DNA of 64,000 nucleotides from Actinomycetes bacterium (GCA_029782145.1 JAKOVH010000016.1:372001-436000), one strand, 5' to 3'; shown: positions 32,530 through 41,291, counted from the stretch's first letter. Numbers and translations are program-made. The notes: generated from the sequence alone by a model not told the origin.

Positions 32530-32630
32530 GCCATGTTCAACCCACCGGCGCGAATGGTCGATGCTGGTGGCACCCATCGTGCGGCTCCCCCCGGTGTCGC
32601 GCGCCCGACGTCGAGGAATCGAGGAGCACC

Positions 32631-33233
32631 ATGAACAGCAGGGGAGCGCGGGTCGTCAGCGTGCTGGTGGCCGGTCTGCTGGTGGCCGCCACCGCGTGCG
32701 GCGGCGGCGACAAGAAGGACGACGCGTCGTCCGACAACGGCGGCAAGGTCACCGCGACCACCGAGGCGGCGACCGGCAGCGGCGGCAGCGGTTCGGGCAA
32801 CAGCCTCGACGACCTCGACGCGGCGATGAACGCCCTCGGCGAGAAGGGCAAGGACTGCCTCAGCGTGGGCATGGCGTTCCTCGGGCTCTCGCTCGCTCCG
32901 CTCGGCCTGATGGGCGGGGCCAGCCAGGCCGACATCGACAAGCTCAAGAGCGACACCGAGGAGCTCCGGGCCCAGATCCCCTCGGCGATCCAGGACGACT
33001 TCGACACCTACGCCAAGGGCATCGAGGCCTACGCCAACGAGCTCAAGGGCGTCGACCTGGCCGACATCATGGATCCCGCCACCCAGCAGAAGATGCAGGA
33101 CGCCGGGAGCAAGCTCGAGACCCCCGAGATGAAGAAGGCCCAGGAGAACATCGAGGCGTACTTCAACGAGACCTGCCCGAGCTCGGGCAGCGACTCGTCG
33201 TCGTCCTCGTCCTCCTCCTCCTCGTCCTCCTAG
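32631..33233 (+). CDS. Predicted lipoprotein with poly-serine tail
   Basis: This 200-residue protein has a signal peptide with lipobox LVAATAC (cysteine near residue 23), a Gly/Ser/Thr-rich linker, and a helical body (ADIDKLKSDTEELRAQIPSAIQDDFDTYAKGIEAY). It ends in about 14 serines encoded by TCG/TCC repeats at roughly 33190-33230. Two cysteines (KDCLSVG and NETCPSS) may pair. No family was recognised. ATG 32631 follows GAGGAG. The repeated serine codons are prone to length change, so tail length may vary between strains. Confidence 0.72.
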   Translation: MNSRGARVVSVLVAGLLVAATACGGGDKKDDASSDNGGKVTATTEAATGSGGSGSGNSLDDLDAAMNALGEKGKDCLSVGMAFLGLSLAPLGLMGGASQADIDKLKSDTEELRAQIPSAIQDDFDTYAKGIEAYANELKGVDLADIMDPATQQKMQDAGSKLETPEMKKAQENIEAYFNETCPSSGSDSSSSSSSSSSSS

Positions 33234-33257
33234 CCCGCCGACCCGGGCCACCGCGCC

Positions 33258-33299
33258 GCCCGGCCGTCTCCTCCGTCGCCGGCGGAGGGGTGGCCGGGC
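33258..33299 (+). terminator. Two-part stem-loop after the poly-serine lipoprotein gene
   Basis: GCCCGGCC (33258-33265) pairs with GGCCGGGC (33292-33299), and inside it CCTCCG pairs with CGGAGG around a 7-nt loop. It starts 25 bp past the stop codon. No T-run follows. Confidence 0.5.
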
Positions 33300-33339
33300 G
33301 CAGTCGCGTCCGCGCCTTCCTCTGCGCACGGTCGGGGGC

Positions 33340-33345
33340 TACGGT
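33340..33345 (+). promoter_or_regulatory. Putative -10 box of the second lipoprotein gene
   Basis: TACGGT lies 54 nt before ATG 33400. The transcript would have a leader of about 47 nt carrying GGAGGAA. Confidence 0.35.
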
Positions 33346-33399
33346 GGCGCCATCGGCCCCGAGGGGTCCTCTCACACCGAGGACCTCGCGGAGGAAGCG

Positions 33400-34053
33400 A
33401 TGTCGACGTCCACCCATCCCACCCCGGCGCGCCGCCGTTGGCGCCCGCTCACCCTGCTGCTCGTGCTCGTGCTCGGGCTCTGCGCCGGCGCCGCCGGCTG
33501 CGGCAACGACCGGCCCGCCGGCAGCTCCCGTGGCTCGTCCACGCGGCTCGAGGCGGCGGCCACCGAGCCGTCGCCGTCGGCGCACGCCGCCGGCGACGAG
33601 CGGCGCATCTCGGTCGTGCTGGCCGACGAGCCCGAGCTGGTCGAAGGCCTGGAGGAGCAGTTCGGCCGACCGCTCGACGAGCTGCCGCCCGAGTGCCCGG
33701 CGGGGTTCCTCTGGTTGGGCTCGGTGGTGATGGAGTGGACCGAGCCCCACGAGCCGACGTTCGTGGCCTACGCCCACGACCTCCGCGACCGGGTCTCGCC
33801 GCTGATGCCCGCCGAGTGGGCCGCGCCCATGGCGAAGGTCGACCGGGCGACGCGAGAGGGCGCGGCGGCGATGCCGCGCCTGCCCGACGACCCCTACGCG
33901 GCGCTCGACGAGGCGACGATCCAGGAGCAGGTGCAGGCCGCGCTCGACGGCCTGGGCGTGGCGGGCGCCGAGTTCGAGCAGGTGGCCAAGGCGCTGGTCT
34001 CGGTCTGTGGCCCGGTGTTCGAGGAGCTCGACACGCTCGGCGCACGTAGGTAG
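33400..34053 (+). CDS. Predicted lipoprotein of unknown function
   Basis: This 217-residue protein has a basic n-region, a hydrophobic core (LTLLLVLVLGLCAGAAGC) and a lipobox cysteine near residue 34. A Ser/Gly/Ala linker and a helical soluble domain with paired cysteines (LPPECPAG and VSVCGPV) follow. No known domain was recognised. GGAGGAA precedes the ATG. Like its upstream neighbour it is a small secreted lipoprotein with a helical body, but the two sequences are not visibly related. Its stop is 4 bp from the convergent MATE gene. Confidence 0.68.
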   Translation: MSTSTHPTPARRRWRPLTLLLVLVLGLCAGAAGCGNDRPAGSSRGSSTRLEAAATEPSPSAHAAGDERRISVVLADEPELVEGLEEQFGRPLDELPPECPAGFLWLGSVVMEWTEPHEPTFVAYAHDLRDRVSPLMPAEWAAPMAKVDRATREGAAAMPRLPDDPYAALDEATIQEQVQAALDGLGVAGAEFEQVAKALVSVCGPVFEELDTLGARR

Positions 34054-34057
34054 CGGC

Positions 34058-35362
34058 TCACCGGGCCGCGCCCGTCACCGCCCAGCGGTCGGTGCGCCAC
34101 CGCAGGCCGAGGATGGTGAGCCGACTCACCATCAGGGCGGCGAGCGAGGCCCACAGCCAGCCGATCCCCAGGCCCAGCCCCAGCACGGCGAGGGCGCCGG
34201 CGGCGAACACGGCGAAGGCCACCCACATGGCCCACGCCAGGAACGCCATGTCCCCGGCGCCGATGAGCAGGCCGTCGAGCACGAACACCACGCCGTTCAC
34301 CGGCTGCAGCGCGGCCACCCACACCAGCAGGAAGCCGGCCAGGGCCGCCACCGCGGCGTCGTCGGTGAACAGCCCGGCCAGCCACGGGCGGGCCAGCACC
34401 ACCGCCAGCCCGAGGACCACGCCGGCCGCCGCCCCCCACTCCAGGAGGCGGCGACCGGCGGCGTGGGCCTCGGGCACCGAGCCGGCCCCCAGGAACCGCC
34501 CGATCATCGACTGCCCGGCGATGGCGAGGGCGTCGAGCACCAGGGCCAGGAAGCTCCAGAGCTCGAAGGCGATCTGGTGGGCGGCCACGTCGACGGTGCC
34601 GATGCGGGTGGCCACCGCGGTGGCCAGCAGCAGCGATCCCCGCAGGGCGGCGGTGCGCAGGAACAGGTCGCGGCCCACCACCGCGAGGCGGGCGAGCGTG
34701 CGGCCGTGGGGCCCGAGGGGCACCCGGTGGTGGCGCACGGCGCGCGCCACCCACACGACGTACACCGCCGCCGACGCCCACTGGGCGATCACGGTGGAGA
34801 GGGCCGACGCCCCGATCCCGAACCCGAGCCCGAAGATGAGGACCAGCTCGATCGCCAGGTTCAGCGCGGCCGAGCCGAGCGCCACGTAGAGCGGGGTCCG
34901 GGTGTCCTGCAGGCCCCGCAGGTAGCCGGTGCCGGCCAGCACGACGAGCATGGCCGGCACCCCGACCAGGCTGATGCGCAGGTAGATCTCCGCCTGCTGG
35001 CGGACCCCTGCCGTGGCGCCGAGCAGCGTGAGCAGCGGGCCGGACAGCAGGAAGGCGACGCCGGCCACCACCACGCCGAGGCCGAGGGCGAGCCACATGC
35101 CCTGGACCGCCTGGTGAGCCGCCTCCCGCTCGTCGCCGGCGCCGAGCAGGCGGGCCACCGAGGCGGTCGTGCCGTAGGCGAGGAAGATGAACACGGCGTA
35201 GCCGACGAGCAGGATGCTGCTGGCCACGGCCAGGCCGGCCAGCGGCTCGGGCCCCAGGTGGCCGACCACCGCGGTGTCGGCCAGGACGTAGAGCGGCTCG
35301 GCGACGAGGGCCGCCAGCGCCGGCAGCGCCAGGCGCAGGATCTCGCGGTCGAGGGTGCGCAC
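34058..35362 (-). CDS. MATE-family multidrug/metabolite efflux protein
   Basis: This 434-residue protein has about 12 membrane segments arranged as two six-helix halves. It opens REILRLALPALAALVAEPLYVLADTAVVGHLGPEPLAGLAVAS, the conserved MATE N-terminus. MATE proteins expel cationic drugs or metabolites with H+ or Na+ influx. GTG 35362 is used; an in-frame CTG at 35374 would overlap the upstream permease stop. It follows the two ABC pairs and is probably cotranscribed with them, which groups five export genes on one strand. Confidence 0.92.
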   Translation of the reverse strand: MRTLDREILRLALPALAALVAEPLYVLADTAVVGHLGPEPLAGLAVASSILLVGYAVFIFLAYGTTASVARLLGAGDEREAAHQAVQGMWLALGLGVVVAGVAFLLSGPLLTLLGATAGVRQQAEIYLRISLVGVPAMLVVLAGTGYLRGLQDTRTPLYVALGSAALNLAIELVLIFGLGFGIGASALSTVIAQWASAAVYVVWVARAVRHHRVPLGPHGRTLARLAVVGRDLFLRTAALRGSLLLATAVATRIGTVDVAAHQIAFELWSFLALVLDALAIAGQSMIGRFLGAGSVPEAHAAGRRLLEWGAAAGVVLGLAVVLARPWLAGLFTDDAAVAALAGFLLVWVAALQPVNGVVFVLDGLLIGAGDMAFLAWAMWVAFAVFAAGALAVLGLGLGIGWLWASLAALMVSRLTILGLRWRTDRWAVTGAAR

Positions 35363-35370
35363 GGGGCCGC

Positions 35371-36141
35371 TCAGGCGATGTCGCGGCGGCGGAGGCGCCA
35401 GGTGGCAAACACCAGCGCCACCACGGCCACCGCCACCGGCACGACCCACCGCAGCGGCGCCGAGACCTCCGGCCCCGACAGCGGCACCGAGGCCAGGTCG
35501 CCGAGCACCGACCGGGAGTAGGTGCGCACCGCCAGCCGGCCCGCCGAATCGGCCGCGGTGGCCACGAACCCCTCCCACACGAACACGCACAGCAGGCCCC
35601 AGACGAGCGAGCGGCGCGTCACCAGGCCGAGGGCGCAGAACAGCCCGGTGTAGGCGACCAGCGCGAGGGTGGCCGAGGCCACCGTGGCGACCACGAGGTG
35701 GGCCCCACCCCTCGTGGCGGCGGCCGCCAGGGCGAGGGGCACCACCACCACGGGCCACGCCACGGTGTAGGACGCGGCCGCGGCGGCGAGCACGATGCGC
35801 GAGCGGCGCACGGGGCGCAGCCACAGGTAGACGAGGGTGCCCTCCTCGTCGGGGTCGCCGAGGGAGGCGGCGGCGAACACCAGGGCGGTGACCGGCACGA
35901 GCAGCGACAGCCCGAAGGTGTTCACGAAGCGTGCCCCGGCGAGCAGGTGGCCGGCCACGACCGTGCCGTCGCTCAGGGCCTCGGCGGGCCGGTCGGCCCG
36001 GCCGAGGGCCGCCCCCACTGCGACCCCCACGACCCCGAGGGCGACCAGGGCGGCCAGCCGGGCGCGGGTGACCTGGCTGCGCAGCACCAAGCGGTAGATC
36101 GGCAGGCGGCGGCGGACCTTCGTGCTCGCCCGCGGCGTCAC
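35371..36141 (-). CDS. ABC-2 type transporter permease (second pair)
   Basis: This 256-residue protein has about six membrane segments (for example RLAALVALGVVGVAVGAALG and NTFGLSLLVPVTALVFAAASLGDPDEEGTLVYLWLRPVRRSRIVLA). The last segment sequence is the usual pattern of ABC-2 permeases with a cytoplasmic loop after the second helix. Its GTG start overlaps the stop of the ATPase gene upstream as GTGA. With that ATPase it forms an exporter of unknown substrate. Confidence 0.82.
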   Translation of the reverse strand: MTPRASTKVRRRLPIYRLVLRSQVTRARLAALVALGVVGVAVGAALGRADRPAEALSDGTVVAGHLLAGARFVNTFGLSLLVPVTALVFAAASLGDPDEEGTLVYLWLRPVRRSRIVLAAAAASYTVAWPVVVVPLALAAAATRGGAHLVVATVASATLALVAYTGLFCALGLVTRRSLVWGLLCVFVWEGFVATAADSAGRLAVRTYSRSVLGDLASVPLSGPEVSAPLRWVVPVAVAVVALVFATWRLRRRDIA

Positions 36142-37058
36142 GGTCGCTCCACCAGGTACCGAAAGACGCTCTCGAGGTCGTCGTCGAGCGGCGTGACCTC
36201 GTGGAGGCGCACGGCGCGGTCGCGGGCCACCACGGCGAGGGTGCGCCGCAGCACCGCCGCGTCGAGGGTCTCCACCACGGTCCCGTCGAGGTCTTCCAGG
36301 CGCACCCCGACCACCCCGTCGGCACCCAGCAGGCCCGACGCCAGGGCGCGGGGGTCGTCGCTGCGGATGCGGATGCGGTGGGGACGGTCGTCCATGAGGT
36401 CGCGGATGGCGTGGTAGTCGCCCTCGGCGGCCAAGCGCCCCTGGGCCATCACCAGGACCCGGCTCCCGAAGCGCTCGACCTCGTCGAGCACGTGGCTCGA
36501 TACGACCACGCACCGGCCATCGTCGCCGATGCGCTGGAACAGCGAGATGAGGTGCAGCCGCTGGCGGGGGTCGAGGCCGTTGAGGGGCTCGTCGAGGACG
36601 ACCACGTCGGGGTCGGCGACGAGGGCCTGGGCGACCTTGACCCGCTGGCGCATGCCCTTGGAGTAGGCCGACAGGGGTCGACCGTCGTCGGCCCGCAGCT
36701 CGACGAGCGCCAGCGCCGAGCGGGCCGCCGCCTCCGGGTCGGGCACTCCGGCGAGGACGGCGGCGAGGTGCACGAACTGCAGGGCGGAGCGACCCTCGAA
36801 CAGCGCCTCTTGCTGGGGCACGAGCCCGATGCGACGGGTGACGTCGAGATCGCGGCGAGGGTCGCCTCCGAGCACCCGCACCGTGCCCTTGGAGGGCGGC
36901 GTCAGCCCGCACAGCATCCGCAGCACCGTCGACTTGCCCGCGCCGTTGGGGCCGAGCAGTGCGGTGACGCCTGCCCCGAGCGAGAACGACACGTCGGACA
37001 CGGCCACGAGCTCGCCGAACCACTTCGACACCGCGTCGACCTCGATCATGGCGCTCAC
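36138..37058 (-). CDS. ABC transporter ATP-binding protein (second pair)
   Basis: This 306-residue protein has Walker A LLGPNGAGKSTVLRML near residue 38, Q-loop GLVPQQEALF, signature LSAYSKGMRQRVKVAQAL near residue 130, Walker B DVVVLDEPLNGLDP and H-loop SSHVLDE. The C-terminal 80 residues form the regulatory extension common in DrrA/CcmA-like exporters. GTG 37058 gives a GTGA overlap with the permease upstream; ATG 37049 is the alternative start. It pairs with the permease at 35371-36141. Confidence 0.94.
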   Translation of the reverse strand: MSAMIEVDAVSKWFGELVAVSDVSFSLGAGVTALLGPNGAGKSTVLRMLCGLTPPSKGTVRVLGGDPRRDLDVTRRIGLVPQQEALFEGRSALQFVHLAAVLAGVPDPEAAARSALALVELRADDGRPLSAYSKGMRQRVKVAQALVADPDVVVLDEPLNGLDPRQRLHLISLFQRIGDDGRCVVVSSHVLDEVERFGSRVLVMAQGRLAAEGDYHAIRDLMDDRPHRIRIRSDDPRALASGLLGADGVVGVRLEDLDGTVVETLDAAVLRRTLAVVARDRAVRLHEVTPLDDDLESVFRYLVERP

Positions 37059-37951
37059 CGGTCGACCTCGATGCGCCGGTACCGCCACCAGGTGAACGCG
37101 GCGAAGAGCACGGTCCACCCGACGTAGGCGGCCACCAGGGTGCCGGTCTGGATGCCGGCCACGGCGACGCTGGTGGAGCGTTCGCCGTAGATGCGCCGGA
37201 CGAGCTCGAAGGGCAGCTGCACCAGGTCGAGGCAGAACCACTCGGGGGCGGCCCCGGCGCCGTCGACGAGGGCGTCGGAGACCGCGGTGCTGGCGAGCAG
37301 CAGCAGCACGATCCCGGCCGACGCCGCCGCCCGCCGCGTGGTGGTGCTCGACACCGCCAGCGAGAGGGAGGCCTGCAGCACGGCCACGACCAGGCCGCCG
37401 AGCAGCATCTCGCCGAACAGGCGGGCCAGCGCGGCGGGGCCGTCGGGCCCCTGGCCGATGATGGTGAACGCCAGCAGCATGAGCAGCGGGGGTCCGAGGG
37501 TGACCAGCGCCAGCACGACGACGACCGCCGTCGCCTTGGCTGCCAGGTAGCTGCTGCGGCCGAGAGGGGAGGCGAGGTAGAGCCCGAGCATGCCGGTGCG
37601 GCGGTCGGTGCAGATGAGCTCGGGCGCCACGAAGGCGCTGAACACGAGGATGGCCGCCGAGATGAACGAGTAGTACTCGCCGTAGCTCGGCACGAGGTTC
37701 TCGTTGGCGAGCACGGTGTCGCGCACGAGCAGGGTCAGGCCGACGAACACGATCGCGGGGACGTAGGCGATGAACACCGCCAGGGCGGGGAGGATCTTCT
37801 GGGTCGCCGGGCGCTTCAGGCCCAACGCCCGCTGCACGGAGTGCACCGTCAGGGCCCGCACCGCCGCCACGGTGCCGCCGCGGCGGCCCTCGTACGGGCG
37901 GTAGCCACGGTCCAAGATGCGCGCCGCGCCGGCCTGCGGTGGCGCGCTCAC
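37055..37951 (-). CDS. ABC-2 type transporter permease (first pair)
   Basis: This 298-residue protein has an N-terminal cytoplasmic stretch (ILDRGYRPYEGRRGG) and about six membrane segments. ELICTDRRTGMLGLYLASPLGRSSYLAAK marks the ABC-2 cytoplasmic loop. It is coupled by GTGA overlaps both to the ATPase before it and to the ATPase after it. The substrate is unknown. Confidence 0.83.
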   Translation of the reverse strand: MSAPPQAGAARILDRGYRPYEGRRGGTVAAVRALTVHSVQRALGLKRPATQKILPALAVFIAYVPAIVFVGLTLLVRDTVLANENLVPSYGEYYSFISAAILVFSAFVAPELICTDRRTGMLGLYLASPLGRSSYLAAKATAVVVVLALVTLGPPLLMLLAFTIIGQGPDGPAALARLFGEMLLGGLVVAVLQASLSLAVSSTTTRRAAASAGIVLLLLASTAVSDALVDGAGAAPEWFCLDLVQLPFELVRRIYGERSTSVAVAGIQTGTLVAAYVGWTVLFAAFTWWRYRRIEVDR

Positions 37952-38889
37952 ACGCCCACCTCGAGGAAGACGTCCTCCAGCGAGACGGTGCGGTCGCTCA
38001 GCCGCCGGATGCCCACCCCGGCCTCGGCGACCGCGTCGCGCACGGCGTCGTGGGTGGCCCCCGCGGGCTGGTCGGGACGGTGGGCGATGGTGATGCGCGA
38101 GCCGTCGACGGTGGTCTCGAGGCCGCGCAGCAGCAGCCGGCCCGCGACCTCGTCGGCCCGCTCGTCGACCTCCACGAGCACGCCGAGGCCCCGGCCGGTC
38201 AGGGCGTGGATCGCCCCGCTGGCGACGACCCGGCCCTCCCGCAGGATCACCGCCGAGTCGCAGATGCGCTCGACCTCGTCGAGCAGGTGGGAGGACACCA
38301 CCACGTGGATCCCCAGGTCGGTGCCGATCCGGCGGATCAGGGCCAACATGTCGTCGCGCTGCACGGGGTCGAGGCCGTCGGTGGGCTCGTCGAGCAGCAC
38401 CACCCGGGGGTCGTGGGCGATGGCCTGGGCCAGCTTCACCCGCTGGCGCTGCCCGGTCGACATGGTGCCCACGGGCCGGAAGCGCTCCTCGCCCAGGCCG
38501 ACCGACCAGAGGGCGTCGCTCGCCCGGTTGGTGGCCTCTCGGCGAGGCAGGCCGTGCACCTCGGCGATGTGGCGCACCAGGTCGTGGGCGCGGGTGTCGG
38601 GGGGCAGCCGGTGGTGTTCGGGGGAGTAGCCGATGCGGGCCCGCACCTCGGGGCCGGCGCGGGTCGGGTCGAGGCCGAGCACCCGCAGCGATCCGCCGTC
38701 GGGCCGGTGCAGGCCGAGCACCAGCCCGAGCAGCGTGGTCTTGCCCGCCCCGTTGGCGCCGAGCAGCCCGGTGATGCCGGGCCCGACGCTGAACGTGGCC
38801 CCGTCGAGGGCCGTCGTGCGGCCGAACCGGCGGGTGAGGCCCGTGCCCACGACCACCGGTTCCGCTGCTCCCGACTGGTGGTCGCCCAT
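37948..38889 (-). CDS. ABC transporter ATP-binding protein (first pair)
   Basis: This 313-residue protein has Walker A LLGANGAGKTTLLGLVLGL near residue 45, signature MSTGQRQRVKLAQAI near residue 143, Walker B RVVLLDEPTDGLDP and H-loop SSHLLDE, with a C-terminal extension as in DrrA-like exporters. ATG 38889 lies 9 nt from a TACGCT box and only 25 bp from the divergent ilvD start. It is the first gene of the export operon running to the MATE gene. Confidence 0.94.
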   Translation of the reverse strand: MGDHQSGAAEPVVVGTGLTRRFGRTTALDGATFSVGPGITGLLGANGAGKTTLLGLVLGLHRPDGGSLRVLGLDPTRAGPEVRARIGYSPEHHRLPPDTRAHDLVRHIAEVHGLPRREATNRASDALWSVGLGEERFRPVGTMSTGQRQRVKLAQAIAHDPRVVLLDEPTDGLDPVQRDDMLALIRRIGTDLGIHVVVSSHLLDEVERICDSAVILREGRVVASGAIHALTGRGLGVLVEVDERADEVAGRLLLRGLETTVDGSRITIAHRPDQPAGATHDAVRDAVAEAGVGIRRLSDRTVSLEDVFLEVGV

Positions 38890-38898
38890 CGGAGGCCG

Positions 38899-38908
38899 AG
38901 CGTAACCT
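38899..38908. promoter_or_regulatory. Overlapping divergent -10 boxes for ilvD and the ABC operon
   Basis: Plus-strand TAACCT (38903-38908) lies 6 nt before the ilvD ATG. Minus-strand TACGCT (38899-38904) lies 9 nt before ATG 38889. The two boxes share bases 38903-38904, so both promoters should exclude each other. Confidence 0.5.
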
Positions 38909-38914
38909 TCCGCG

Positions 38915-40594
38915 ATGGCCAACCCCATGAAGCCCCGGTCGACGGACGTCACGGAGGGCAAGGAGCGGGCGCCGGCACGGGCCATGCTGCGGGCCATCGG
39001 CATGACCGACGACGACTGGGGCAAGGCGCAGGTCGGGGTGTGCTCGTCGTGGAACGAGGTGACGCCCTGCAACCTGCCTCTCGACCGGTTGGCCAAGCGG
39101 GCCAAGCAGGGGGTGCGGGCGGCTGGCGGCTTCCCCATCGAGTTCGTCACCATCGCCGTCTCCGACGGCATCTCCATGGGCCACGAGGGCATGCGGGCGT
39201 CGCTGGTGAGCCGGGAGGTCATCGCCGACTCCGTCGAGACCGTCATGCACGCCGAGCGGCTCGACGCGCTCGTGTCGTTCGCCGGCTGCGACAAGAGCCT
39301 GCCCGGCATGATGATGGCGGCGGCCCGGCTGGACCTGCCGTCGGTGTTCCTCTACGGCGGGTCGATCCTGCCCGGCAACTGCAACGGCCAGGTGCTCGAC
39401 ATCGTGTCGGTCTTCGAGGCCGTCGGGGCCGAGGCCACGGGCGCCATCACCGAGGCCGAGCTCGACCAGATCGAGCGCAACGCCTGCCCCACCGAGGGCA
39501 GCTGCGCCGGCATGTTCACCGCCAACACCATGGCCGCGGTGGGCGAGGCCCTCGGCCTGTCGCTGCCCGGCTCGGCCTCGCCGCCCGCGGTCGACCGCCG
39601 CCGTGACGACGCTGCCTTCGCGTCGGGTCAGGCCGTCATGGAGCTGCTGCGCCAGGGGGTCCGGCCCCGACGGATCCTCACCAAGGAGGCGTTCGAGAAC
39701 GCCATCGCCGTGGTGATGGCCCTCGGCGGCTCCACCAACGCCGTGCTCCACCTGCTCGCCATCGCCGCCGAGGCTCGCGTCGACCTGCAGCTCGACGACT
39801 TCAACCGTGTGGCCGCCCGCGTGCCCCACATCGCCGACACCAAGCCCCACGGGCAGTACCACATGGTCGACCTCGACCGGGTCGGCGGCGTGCCCATGGT
39901 GATGAAGGAGCTGCTCGACGCCGGGCTCCTCCACGGCGACTGCGTCACCGTCACCGGCCGCACCGTGGCCGAGAACCTGGCGGCGCTCGACCCGCCCAGC
40001 CCCGACGGGGCGGTGGTCCACCGGCTCAACGACCCCATCCACGCCGTCGGCGGCATCGCCGTGCTCACCGGCTCCCTCGCCCCGAACGGCGCGGTGGTGA
40101 AGGTGGCCGGCATCGACTTCGACCGCTTCGAGGGCAACGCCCGGGTCTTCGACGGCGAGCAGGCGGCCATGGACGAGATCCTCGCCGGGCGCATCAGGAG
40201 CGGCGACGTGGTGGTGATCCGCTACGAGGGCCCCAAGGGCGGCCCCGGCATGCGCGAGATGCTCGCCGTCACCGGCGCCATGAAGGGCGCCGGCCGCGGC
40301 GGCGACGCCGCCCTCGTCACCGACGGGCGCTTCTCGGGCGGCACCCACGGGTTCTGCATCGGCCACGTCGCCCCCGAGGCGGTCGACGGGGGCCCCATCG
40401 CCTTCGTGCGCGACGGCGATCGCATCGTCATCGACACCGTGCGCCACACCATCGACCTGCTGGTCGACGCCGAGGAGCTCGAGCGGCGCCGCGCCGGGTG
40501 GGAGCTGCCCGAGCCGCGCTACACGAGCGGCGTGCTGGCCAAGTACGCCCGGCTGGCCCAGGGCGCCGAGAAGGGCGCCATCACCCTCCCGTAG
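38915..40594 (+). CDS. ilvD: Dihydroxy-acid dehydratase
   Basis: This 559-residue protein has the Fe-S cluster cysteines in [12 protein letters not shown] near residue 44, [17 protein letters not shown] near residue 125 and [16 protein letters not shown] near residue 193. The ilvD/edd signatures continue to the C-terminal [17 protein letters not shown]. It dehydrates 2,3-dihydroxy-isovalerate and -methylvalerate in valine, leucine and isoleucine synthesis. It is separated from ilvBNC by one convergent gene and the ilvB leader. ATG 38915 follows a leaderless-type promoter. Confidence 0.97.
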   Translation: MANPMKPRSTDVTEGKERAPARAMLRAIGMTDDDWGKAQVGVCSSWNEVTPCNLPLDRLAKRAKQGVRAAGGFPIEFVTIAVSDGISMGHEGMRASLVSREVIADSVETVMHAERLDALVSFAGCDKSLPGMMMAAARLDLPSVFLYGGSILPGNCNGQVLDIVSVFEAVGAEATGAITEAELDQIERNACPTEGSCAGMFTANTMAAVGEALGLSLPGSASPPAVDRRRDDAAFASGQAVMELLRQGVRPRRILTKEAFENAIAVVMALGGSTNAVLHLLAIAAEARVDLQLDDFNRVAARVPHIADTKPHGQYHMVDLDRVGGVPMVMKELLDAGLLHGDCVTVTGRTVAENLAALDPPSPDGAVVHRLNDPIHAVGGIAVLTGSLAPNGAVVKVAGIDFDRFEGNARVFDGEQAAMDEILAGRIRSGDVVVIRYEGPKGGPGMREMLAVTGAMKGAGRGGDAALVTDGRFSGGTHGFCIGHVAPEAVDGGPIAFVRDGDRIVIDTVRHTIDLLVDAEELERRRAGWELPEPRYTSGVLAKYARLAQGAEKGAITLP

Positions 40595-40597
40595 GGG

Positions 40598-41080
40598 TCA
40601 GGCGGCCGCCCCGGACACCATGCGGATGTTGATCGGGTAGCGGTACCACTCGCCCCGGTTGGCGGCGATGGCGGCCTGGATGCAGAACACGATCGACAGC
40701 ACCCACACCACGAAGAACAGCAAGAACCCGATCAGCACGATCATGAGCACGAAGCTCACGAGGTAGGCGATCAGCACCGTGAGCTGGAAGTTCAGCGCCT
40801 CGGCCGAGTGGTGCCTGACGTAGCGGTCCTTGTCGCCGTTCACGAGGTAGATGATCAGCGGCCCGAGGAAGCCGGTGAGGATGCCGAGCACGTGGGCGAG
40901 CACGGCCATGGTCTTCGGGTCGGCGCCGCCACCGCCCACGGGCGCGGGCTGGCCCCACTGCTGGCCGTCCCACCAGCGCGTGACACCCTGGGGGTCGGGG
41001 TACCACCCGGGCGGTGGGCTCTGCGGTGCCGGCTGGGCGGCGGGGAGGTCGGGGTCGGGCTGCGGTCCCTGGGGCTCCAT
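40598..41080 (-). CDS. DUF2510 + DUF4870 membrane protein
   Basis: This 160-residue protein starts with a Pro/Gln-rich tail containing PPGWYPDPQGVTRWWDGQQW near residue 23, the DUF2510 motif common in actinobacteria. The DUF4870 membrane region follows (TMAVLAHVLGILTGFLGPLIIYLVNGDKDRYVRHHSAEALNFQLT) with three membrane segments. Function is unknown. The ATG at 41080 lies 6 nt from a TAGCCT box. The stop is 3 bp from the ilvD stop. Confidence 0.88.
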   Translation of the reverse strand: MEPQGPQPDPDLPAAQPAPQSPPPGWYPDPQGVTRWWDGQQWGQPAPVGGGGADPKTMAVLAHVLGILTGFLGPLIIYLVNGDKDRYVRHHSAEALNFQLTVLIAYLVSFVLMIVLIGFLLFFVVWVLSIVFCIQAAIAANRGEWYRYPINIRMVSGAAA

Positions 41081-41086
41081 GCGCCG

Positions 41087-41092
41087 AGGCTA
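41087..41092 (-). promoter_or_regulatory. Putative -10 box of the DUF4870 gene
   Basis: Minus-strand TAGCCT ends 6 nt before ATG 41080, the same box and spacing as ahead of the cysteine desulfurase and PASTA kinase genes. Confidence 0.5.
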
Positions 41093-41158
41093 TGCCGTCG
41101 CCGCAGTGGCCATCGTCGTGGACCTCCTGCGTGGGTGCTCCCGATGACGCGAGACGAG

Positions 41159-41187
41159 TTGCCAGCTCAGGGGACTGCTGGCAGAAT
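41159..41187 (+). promoter_or_regulatory. Putative promoter of the ilvB leader and operon
   Basis: TTGCCA (41159-41164) and CAGAAT (41182-41187) are 17 bp apart. The -10 ends 9 nt before the leader-peptide ATG, so the leader itself would be read from the first bases of the mRNA. A short inverted repeat, TGCCAGC/GCTGGCA, overlaps the promoter and may be an operator. Confidence 0.5.
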
Positions 41188-41196
41188 GGTGCGTCT

Positions 41197-41259
41197 ATGG
41201 GCACCACGGCCGCCATCCCCACGATGAGCACTGCCACCTCGCTCGTAGTACTCCGCTAG
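41197..41259 (+). CDS. ilvB leader peptide (branched-chain attenuator)
   Basis: A 20-codon ORF reads MGTTAAIPTMSTATSLVVLR then stop; an internal ATG at 41224 would give 11 residues. The final Leu-Val-Val-Leu run, one of the amino acid families made by the downstream genes, is the hallmark of ribosome-mediated attenuation. The stop codon sits at the foot of a hairpin (41259-41287), and a terminator hairpin follows at 41292. Leader-peptide control of ilvBNC is known in Corynebacterium. Confidence 0.72.
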   Translation: MGTTAAIPTMSTATSLVVLR

Positions 41260-41287
41260 CGCACGCCGGCCCGTCTGCCGCGTGCGC
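41259..41287 (+). promoter_or_regulatory. Pause-type hairpin in the ilvB leader
   Basis: GCGCACG (41259-41265) pairs with CGTGCGC (41281-41287), with CGGC/GCCG pairing inside. It begins at the leader stop codon and ends 4 nt before the terminator stem, the place expected for a pause or competing hairpin. Confidence 0.5.
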
Positions 41288-41291
41288 GTCC

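Noticed and set aside
37055-40447. Minus-strand open frame covering ilvD
   Set aside because: The part opposite ilvD is a His/Gly/Val-rich shadow of the coding strand. Only the permease at 37055-37951 is real.
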